Assembly (NCBI GenBank): GCA_023427845.1
Contig: JAEYZX010000011.1
Coordinates: 1 to 10,567 of the forward strand
Direction: 5' to 3'
Origin: Bacteroidota bacterium
GTDB lineage: Bacteria > Bacteroidota > Bacteroidia > Flavobacteriales > Flavobacteriaceae
DNA length: 10,567 nucleotides
Shown here: positions 5,652-10,567 of the stretch, in pieces
Layout of the letters: the number at the start of each line of letters is the position of its first letter
Numbering within the stretch: position 1 is the stretch's first letter
Notes under the pieces: generated by a model
The model's input: the letters and a program-made list of their open reading frames with translations, nothing else
Told to the model about the DNA's origin: nothing
Databases searched by the model: none
Program-made: the position numbers and the translations under genes

Positions 5652-7466
5652 ATGAAACGCATATTTGCATTCGTATTGTTTTTGGTTCCTGTATCTATTT
5701 TTGCACAGCTTACAGTTTCGTCGGGTAGTTATCTGTTTGTCCGCGACCAATTGGTTTTTGTCGCTCAGGATATCAATTTGGCATCCGGAAATATTTTTCT
5801 TCGGCAGGAAGGTCAGTTGCTTCAGGGTACGACAGGATTGTCTGCAAACAGAGGGATAGGTGCATTATCGCTTTATCAGCGCGGAACTGTAGACAACTAT
5901 GAATACAATTATTGGTGTTCTCCGGTAGGAAACGCATCGGCCGCGCCGGGAAATGAAAATTTTGGCATCACAATGCTTGGCCGGCCTGCAACGATAATAA
6001 CTGCCGATCCGCCTGTAATACTTCCGCTAGGTTCCCCCGATGGCATTGCATATCCGTTCAGCATCGCACCGTACTGGATCAATAAGTTTCAGGCGGGTGC
6101 AACTTATTCCGAATGGATTCCGGTACATGGCGCCACAAACATTGCCGCCGGCGAGGGATTCACGATGAAAGGCACTTCGGGCACCGATGTAACGCCGCTC
6201 GATGGCGAACAGAACAACCCGGGTGGCGAACAGCGATATGATTTCAGCGGAAAGCCAAATGACGGGAACATTTTGATTAATGTCGCAAACGGGCAGTTCA
6301 CCTTAACCGGAAATCCATATCCAAGTGCAATCGATTTGTCGGCATTCCTGTTCAATGCCGTGAACAGCACCGGAATCGCTTATTTCTGGGAGCAGGATAA
6401 AACCATTAACTCACATGCCGTTGCGGCTTACAGGGGAGGTTACGGAACGTATGCGCCAATAGGGGCGGGGCCCGGAATTTATGTGCCTGCATCGTTTTAT
6501 GCTTATGCTCCCGACGGGACGCCGCTTGGCGTGCAGTCGACGCCGATGAACAGTTATGCGCGCCAATTCTCACCAATCGGTCAAGGGTTTTTAATTGAAG
6601 GAAATGGCGCCGGTACGACGGTTACGATGCAAAATAGTTATCGGGTATTTGTTCAGGAAAACCCAATGACTTCGGTTTTCGAACGTCCGGGAAACATCGA
6701 ATCGGCAACGTCCGGATCTGGATTTCTTCCGCCAATAAAGTCTGTTTCAGGGTTTGATTATACTACTGTCAGCACCGCGCCTGTTCCGCAAATACAGTTC
6801 AACGCACTAATGAACAATACGGGGATGCGGCAGTTTGTGGTTGCGTTCAATCCGGCTGCTACCGATGGGGTCGATCATGCGATGGACGCGCGGATGCCGA
6901 GCAATAACCTTCCCGCCGATGCATTCATTTCAATTGGGCAGTCCGAATACGTGATCTCGGTTATCGACTTTGATGTGAACAAACGTTTGCCGCTCGGACT
7001 AAAAAATACCGCTACAGCGCAGTTCAAGATTGCGGTTAGTGATATCGTAAATGCACCACAGGTCCAAAATGTATATATATACGATAAGTCGACCGGAATC
7101 TACCACGATATTAGAAACGGAATATTTGAGGTAACGATGCCGGCCGGGGTAAATACCGAACGATTTGAGATCACGTTCACGAATCAGGCTCTTAGCAGTC
7201 CTGAGGTTGCGGGGAATGCGTTCGACATTTTACAGAACAACGTCAGCCAGATGTTGTCGATAGTAAATCCCGACCTAATCAACATTCAGGCGGTGCAGCT
7301 GTACGATATGACAGGAAAGCGAATTTTTGACAATCAGCAAATAGGCGGGCTTCCCGAATATTCGATTCCAACTTCGGGACTTTCGGAAGGGGTTTACATT
7401 GTAAAAGTGTTATCGGATAAGGGAAGTGCAATTGCACAAAAGATATCTGTATTCAGAATGCAGTAG
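5652..7466 (+). CDS. T9SS type A sorting domain-containing exported protein
   Basis: I choose the ATG at 5652, giving 604 residues, because it begins a clean signal peptide MKRIFAFVLFLVPVSIFAQ. The in-frame ATG at 5580 would add 24 hydrophobic residues and precedes the likely promoter. The mature protein has motifs typical of large Bacteroidetes T9SS cargo: YNYWCSPVG (85-93), IAAGEGFTMKG (164-174), LTGNPYPSAID (218-228) and a middle region of beta-strand-like sequence. The last ~75 residues, from about NAFDILQNN, have the Por secretion sorting pattern: IQAVQLYDMTGKRIFD, then a GLSEGVYIVKV strand and a basic-ended KISVFRMQ. The domain directs export across the outer membrane by the type IX system, usually with release or attachment at the cell surface. 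I see no catalytic motif, so the substrate is unknown. It is divergent from the GIGTTTPQ protein (160 bases between the start codons). Confidence 0.88.
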   Translation: MKRIFAFVLFLVPVSIFAQLTVSSGSYLFVRDQLVFVAQDINLASGNIFLRQEGQLLQGTTGLSANRGIGALSLYQRGTVDNYEYNYWCSPVGNASAAPGNENFGITMLGRPATIITADPPVILPLGSPDGIAYPFSIAPYWINKFQAGATYSEWIPVHGATNIAAGEGFTMKGTSGTDVTPLDGEQNNPGGEQRYDFSGKPNDGNILINVANGQFTLTGNPYPSAIDLSAFLFNAVNSTGIAYFWEQDKTINSHAVAAYRGGYGTYAPIGAGPGIYVPASFYAYAPDGTPLGVQSTPMNSYARQFSPIGQGFLIEGNGAGTTVTMQNSYRVFVQENPMTSVFERPGNIESATSGSGFLPPIKSVSGFDYTTVSTAPVPQIQFNALMNNTGMRQFVVAFNPAATDGVDHAMDARMPSNNLPADAFISIGQSEYVISVIDFDVNKRLPLGLKNTATAQFKIAVSDIVNAPQVQNVYIYDKSTGIYHDIRNGIFEVTMPAGVNTERFEITFTNQALSSPEVAGNAFDILQNNVSQMLSIVNPDLINIQAVQLYDMTGKRIFDNQQIGGLPEYSIPTSGLSEGVYIVKVLSDKGSAIAQKISVFRMQ

Positions 7467-7480
7467 TTCGATAGAATGCT

Positions 7481-7488
7481 TATTTTTG
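7481..7488 (+). promoter_or_regulatory. Bacteroidetes -7 box TATTTTTG for the PLP enzyme-glucosaminidase-hemL operon
   Basis: TATTTTTG matches TAnnTTTG exactly and ends only six bases before the ATG at 7495, so transcription should start at or very near the A of the start codon, giving a leaderless message. The same bases lie in a small palindrome, TGCTTA (7477-7482) with TAAGCA (7489-7494). The -33 element is not clear. Confidence 0.5.
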
Positions 7489-7494
7489 TAAGCA

Positions 7495-8394
7495 ATGGAA
7501 AGCATAACGCAGAACATTTTGCTTGAAGACGCCGGCGTAACATTGAGTATCCGTCGTGAAGACCTCCTTCACCCTTATATTTCGGGGAATAAATTCAGAA
7601 AATTAAAATACAATCTTATTAAGGCCCAAGCCGAGAACGCAGAAACGCTGCTGACATTCGGTGGGGCTTTTTCAAATCACATTGTGGCGGTTGCGGCTGC
7701 GGCTGCCGAAAACGGATTGCGTTCAATTGGCATCATCCGCGGCGACGAAATCAAATCGCACACCACATTAAATCCCACATTGTCTTTGGCGAGAAAGTTC
7801 GGTATGGAACTTGTGTTTGTCTCAAGGGAAGAATACCGAATGAAGTCGGCTGAATCATTTGTATGTCAGTTAAATAGCAGTTTTGGCGATTTTTATCTGA
7901 TTCCGGAAGGCGGGACAAATGGCCTTGCGGTAAAAGGCTGCGAGGAAATTTTAACGGACCGCGATACCGAATTTAATTATATTTGCTGCGCTGTCGGAAC
8001 CGGCGGTACGCTGAGCGGGATCATTAACAGTTCAACTGACCGACAGACCGTTTTGGGATTTCCGGTACTGAATGCGAATCTTGAATCCGATGTTTCAAAG
8101 TTTGCAAAAAAAGACAATTGGAAGCTTATAAACGATTATCATATTGGAGGATACGCCAAAATTTCAGCCGAGCTGATAACGTTTATCAACGATTTTAATA
8201 CGAGATATTCGATTCCGTTGGACCCGGTTTATACGGGAAAGCTGCTTTTCGGCGTTATGGACATGATTGCCAACGGATATTTTGTCCGCGGCTCGAAGGT
8301 ACTGGCCATCCACACTGGTGGTCTCCAGGGAATTCAGGGAATGAACAATAAACTACGAAATAAAAACCTGCCATTAATTGAAAGCCATGATTAA
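7495..8394 (+). CDS. PLP-dependent deaminase/D-cysteine desulfhydrase family protein
   Basis: At 299 residues this is a fold-type II PLP enzyme, somewhat shorter than the roughly 330-340 residues of characterised members. SGNKFRKLKYN (30-40) holds the Schiff-base Lys33, GGAFSNH (56-62) stacks on and binds the cofactor, and GTGGTLSG (168-175) binds the PLP phosphate. Such genes are usually named 1-aminocyclopropane-1-carboxylate (ACC) deaminase, but two specificity positions argue against that: DPVYTGK (243-249) has Thr247 where ACC deaminases have Glu, and IHTGG (272-276) has Thr274 where they have Leu. This is the D-cysteine desulfhydrase-like combination. That enzyme breaks D-cysteine into pyruvate, sulfide and ammonia; the true substrate here is not proven. 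First gene of an apparent operon, it overlaps the glucosaminidase gene by eight bases. It has no Shine-Dalgarno site. Confidence 0.9.
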   Translation: MESITQNILLEDAGVTLSIRREDLLHPYISGNKFRKLKYNLIKAQAENAETLLTFGGAFSNHIVAVAAAAAENGLRSIGIIRGDEIKSHTTLNPTLSLARKFGMELVFVSREEYRMKSAESFVCQLNSSFGDFYLIPEGGTNGLAVKGCEEILTDRDTEFNYICCAVGTGGTLSGIINSSTDRQTVLGFPVLNANLESDVSKFAKKDNWKLINDYHIGGYAKISAELITFINDFNTRYSIPLDPVYTGKLLFGVMDMIANGYFVRGSKVLAIHTGGLQGIQGMNNKLRNKNLPLIESHD

Positions 8395-9250
8395 AAAAAT
8401 CCTACTTGTATTTACTGCCATTTTACTTGTTAGCTGCGGACCGGGAAAATCGACTGCTTCGCGATCAAAACCTACTTACCGAAAACCATCAACATCTGTT
8501 GCGGCAAGAAAGACACCTTATAAAAAACCTGTCGCAAAAACAGTTTCGAAATCGGCACACGAAAATTCTTCGCGTCCTGCCGAAGTGCTTCAGGCCACTT
8601 CAAAGGTAAAAGTGACAAACGACGTGATCCTGGATTACATCAACGAATACAAGGAAATTGCAAAAAGCAACATGGCGCGCTACGGAATTCCGTCGAGCAT
8701 CACATTGGCACAGGGAATTCTTGAATCTGGAGCCGGCACCGGAACATTGAGCGTTCAGGCAAACAATCATTTCGGTATCAAATGCCATACGGGATGGACA
8801 GGCGAAAGCGTGCGCCACGACGATGATGCTGCGCAGGAATGTTTCCGCAAATACAGCCGTGCAGCCGAATCCTATAACGACCACTCATTATTTTTGACTG
8901 GTCGGTCGAGGTATGCCGGACTTTTTAAACTCGAAAAAGATGATTATAAAGCGTGGGCACGGGGACTGCGTTCTGCCGGTTATGCTACCGATCCAAAGTA
9001 TCCGGAGAAACTCATCGGGTTGATTGAACGTTTTCAGCTTGATCGGTTTGATTCTGAGGTCCTGGGTAAAAATTATACACCTGAAAAAGCTGTCGCGATG
9101 GTGGCTTCAGCCGATATGTATGAGGTAAATCCGGGCGATACGTTGTATTCGATTTCTAAAAAATTCAATCTTACCGTCGACGAACTCAAGCGTAAGAACA
9201 ATATGCACGATAACGCACTTTCGATCGGGCAATTCCTAAAAGTAAAATAA
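8387..9250 (+). CDS. Lipoprotein glucosaminidase with C-terminal LysM domain
   Basis: I take the ATG at 8387 (287 residues), which overlaps the end of the previous gene by eight bases (ATGATTAA); a TTG three codons earlier is less likely. MIKKILLVFTAILLVSC is a lipoprotein signal with lipobox LVSC and Cys17. Residues about 20-75 are a basic Ser/Thr/Pro/Lys-rich linker. Residues about 80-222 form a GH73-type N-acetylglucosaminidase domain: YGIPSSITLAQGILESGAGT (99-118) with Glu113 as probable catalytic acid, NNHFGIKCH (126-134), and SRAAESYNDHSLFL (157-170). Residues about 245-287 (YEVNPGDTLYSISKKFNLTV onwards) are one LysM peptidoglycan-binding domain. The protein should be anchored in the envelope and cut glycan strands during growth or division. 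It sits between the PLP enzyme gene and hemL, with the hemL ATG immediately after its stop. Confidence 0.93.
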   Translation: MIKKILLVFTAILLVSCGPGKSTASRSKPTYRKPSTSVAARKTPYKKPVAKTVSKSAHENSSRPAEVLQATSKVKVTNDVILDYINEYKEIAKSNMARYGIPSSITLAQGILESGAGTGTLSVQANNHFGIKCHTGWTGESVRHDDDAAQECFRKYSRAAESYNDHSLFLTGRSRYAGLFKLEKDDYKAWARGLRSAGYATDPKYPEKLIGLIERFQLDRFDSEVLGKNYTPEKAVAMVASADMYEVNPGDTLYSISKKFNLTVDELKRKNNMHDNALSIGQFLKVK

Positions 9251-10540
9251 ATGTTATATAAAAGAAGCAGCCAACTGTTCGCAGAAGCTGAAAAAGTTAT
9301 ACCGGGCGGTGTTAACTCGCCTGTGCGCGCGTTTAAATCCGTTGGAGGAACGCCTATTTTTGTAAAAAGGGCAAAAGGCGCGTATTTGTATGATGAAGAC
9401 GGCAACCGGCTGATCGATTACATTAATTCGTGGGGGCCGATGATCCTAGGCCATGCATTTGAACCTGTTGTAAATGCCATTACCGAAAAAGCGGAACTTG
9501 GTACTTCATTTGGGATGCCAACTGAACTCGAGACACAAATCGCTACGCTGGCAATTGAAATGGTTCCGAATATCGACAAGATCAGGTTCGTAAATTCGGG
9601 AACGGAGGCTTGCATGAGCGCAATTCGGCTTGCGAGAGGATTTACCGGAAAAGATAAATTCATCAAGTTTGCCGGTTGTTACCATGGCCACTCCGATTCA
9701 TTTCTTATTCAGGCCGGTAGTGGCGCTGTGACATTTGGTATGCCAAACAGCCCGGGAGTCACTCAAGGAACGGCCAAAGATACATTGCTCGCACGTTATA
9801 ACGATCTTGACAATGTCGCGGAAATTTTAGAACAAAACAAGGGCGAGGTCGCAGCGATAATCATCGAACCGGTCGCGGGTAATATGGGATGCATACCGCC
9901 TTCAGAAGGATTTTTGGAAGGATTGCGAAAACTTTGTGATGTACATGGCGCATTGTTGATTTTTGATGAGGTCATGACGGGATTCAGGCTTGCAAGAGGC
10001 GGCGCACAGGAGCTGTTTAACGTTAAAGCCGACATAGTTACCTTTGGTAAAGTTATTGGTGGAGGGCTCCCTGTAGGCGCTTTTGCGGCACGGAACGAAA
10101 TAATGGATAAGCTTGCACCGATTGGGCCGGTCTACCAGGCGGGAACACTTTCCGGAAATCCGCTTGCGATGGCAGCGGGACTAACGATGCTGCAATCATT
10201 AAATATGGATTTGCAGGTGTTTAAGCGACTTGACGAAAAAACCTCGTATTTGGAAAAAGGGATTCGGTCTGCGTTGGAAAAACATGGATTGGATTTCACG
10301 ATAAACCGTGTCGGTTCGATGATTTCGGTTCATTTTGCCGGTGTGCCGGTGACCGATTTTGCAAGTGCAGTTGCAGGTGACAATGATACATTTAGAAACT
10401 TCTTCCACGGACTGCTTCGTGAAGGCATTTACATAGCGCCCTCGGCATACGAAACTTGGTTCATAACCGATGCACTGACGTATGACGATCTCGATTTTAC
10501 CATTGCCGCGATCGACAAGGTTGCCATAACATTAAAATAG
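9251..10540 (+). CDS. hemL: Glutamate-1-semialdehyde 2,1-aminomutase
   Basis: This PLP-dependent cytoplasmic enzyme turns glutamate-1-semialdehyde into 5-aminolevulinate in the C5 route to haem and other tetrapyrroles. At 429 residues it has the usual length. It begins with RSSQLFAEAEKVIPGGVNSP (5-24), a hallmark of the family, followed by PVRAFKSVGGTP. NSGTEACMSAIRLARG (115-130) binds the PLP phosphate, CYHGHSD (143-149) stacks on the cofactor, IFDEVMTGFR (237-246) holds Asp239 that contacts the pyridine nitrogen, and TFGKVIGGGLPVGAF (264-278) holds the Schiff-base Lys267. YQAGTLSGNPLAMAAG (295-310) is also conserved. The ATG follows the glucosaminidase stop with no gap, and the A-rich sequence before it has no Shine-Dalgarno site, so expression likely depends on the upstream gene's message. 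A perfect terminator follows the stop. Confidence 0.97.
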   Translation: MLYKRSSQLFAEAEKVIPGGVNSPVRAFKSVGGTPIFVKRAKGAYLYDEDGNRLIDYINSWGPMILGHAFEPVVNAITEKAELGTSFGMPTELETQIATLAIEMVPNIDKIRFVNSGTEACMSAIRLARGFTGKDKFIKFAGCYHGHSDSFLIQAGSGAVTFGMPNSPGVTQGTAKDTLLARYNDLDNVAEILEQNKGEVAAIIIEPVAGNMGCIPPSEGFLEGLRKLCDVHGALLIFDEVMTGFRLARGGAQELFNVKADIVTFGKVIGGGLPVGAFAARNEIMDKLAPIGPVYQAGTLSGNPLAMAAGLTMLQSLNMDLQVFKRLDEKTSYLEKGIRSALEKHGLDFTINRVGSMISVHFAGVPVTDFASAVAGDNDTFRNFFHGLLREGIYIAPSAYETWFITDALTYDDLDFTIAAIDKVAITLK

Positions 10541-10541
10541 A

Positions 10542-10567
10542 AAAGGTCCGCCAATTGGCGGACCTTT
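10542..10567 (+). terminator. Perfect palindromic terminator after hemL, at the window edge
   Basis: AAAGGTCCGCC (10542-10552) is followed by AATT and by its exact reverse complement GGCGGACCTTT (10557-10567), starting one base after the hemL stop. The G/C-rich stem with flanking A and T runs is a typical intrinsic terminator and, being symmetric, could serve a converging gene as well. The window ends inside the T run. Confidence 0.85.

Overview
The window looks like chromosomal DNA from a member of the Flavobacteriaceae, most likely Flavobacterium or a close relative. The evidence is a C-terminal type IX secretion (T9SS) sorting domain, a GIGTTTPQ-type surface protein, promoters of the Bacteroidetes TAnnTTTG type, little use of Shine-Dalgarno sites, and small proteins I know only from this group (DUF5522, a short HERIH protein). 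No phage, integrase, transposase, CRISPR array, rRNA or tRNA was seen. Most of the window is ordinary core genome; the less ordinary parts are the intergenic repeats, two very small genes and the fine detail of two enzymes.

Left part (1-3291, all genes on the minus strand): the first 39 codons of a phenylalanine 4-monooxygenase; a 569-base gene-free stretch with two repeat elements and a terminator; a DUF4136 lipoprotein; and a full-length urocanate hydratase (hutU) of the long form. Phenylalanine hydroxylase and urocanate hydratase both feed amino acid breakdown, but no other hut gene is next to hutU.

Middle (3292-3904): a perfect 18-bp inverted repeat lies in front of hutU, and one arm contains the stop codon of a 53-codon DUF5522 Cys-rich gene (minus strand, GTG start). 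Only 18 bases away and divergent is a 108-residue protein with an HExxH motif followed by a hydrophobic segment.

Surface gene pair (3914-7466): two divergent genes for exported proteins. The minus-strand one is a 525-residue GIGTTTPQ/tail-fibre-like protein with no sorting domain. The plus-strand one is a 604-residue T9SS cargo protein.

Right part (7495-10567): a compact three-gene operon. A PLP enzyme of the ACC deaminase/D-cysteine desulfhydrase family overlaps a lipoprotein glucosaminidase with a LysM domain by 8 bases. That gene abuts hemL (glutamate-1-semialdehyde aminomutase) with no gap, and a perfect palindromic terminator closes the operon at the window edge. A TATTTTTG promoter box sits so close to the first ATG that the message is probably leaderless.

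I did not find a clear new multi-gene defence or mobile system. The best candidates for something undescribed are the HERIH mini-protein with its DUF5522 neighbour, and the intergenic repeat families.
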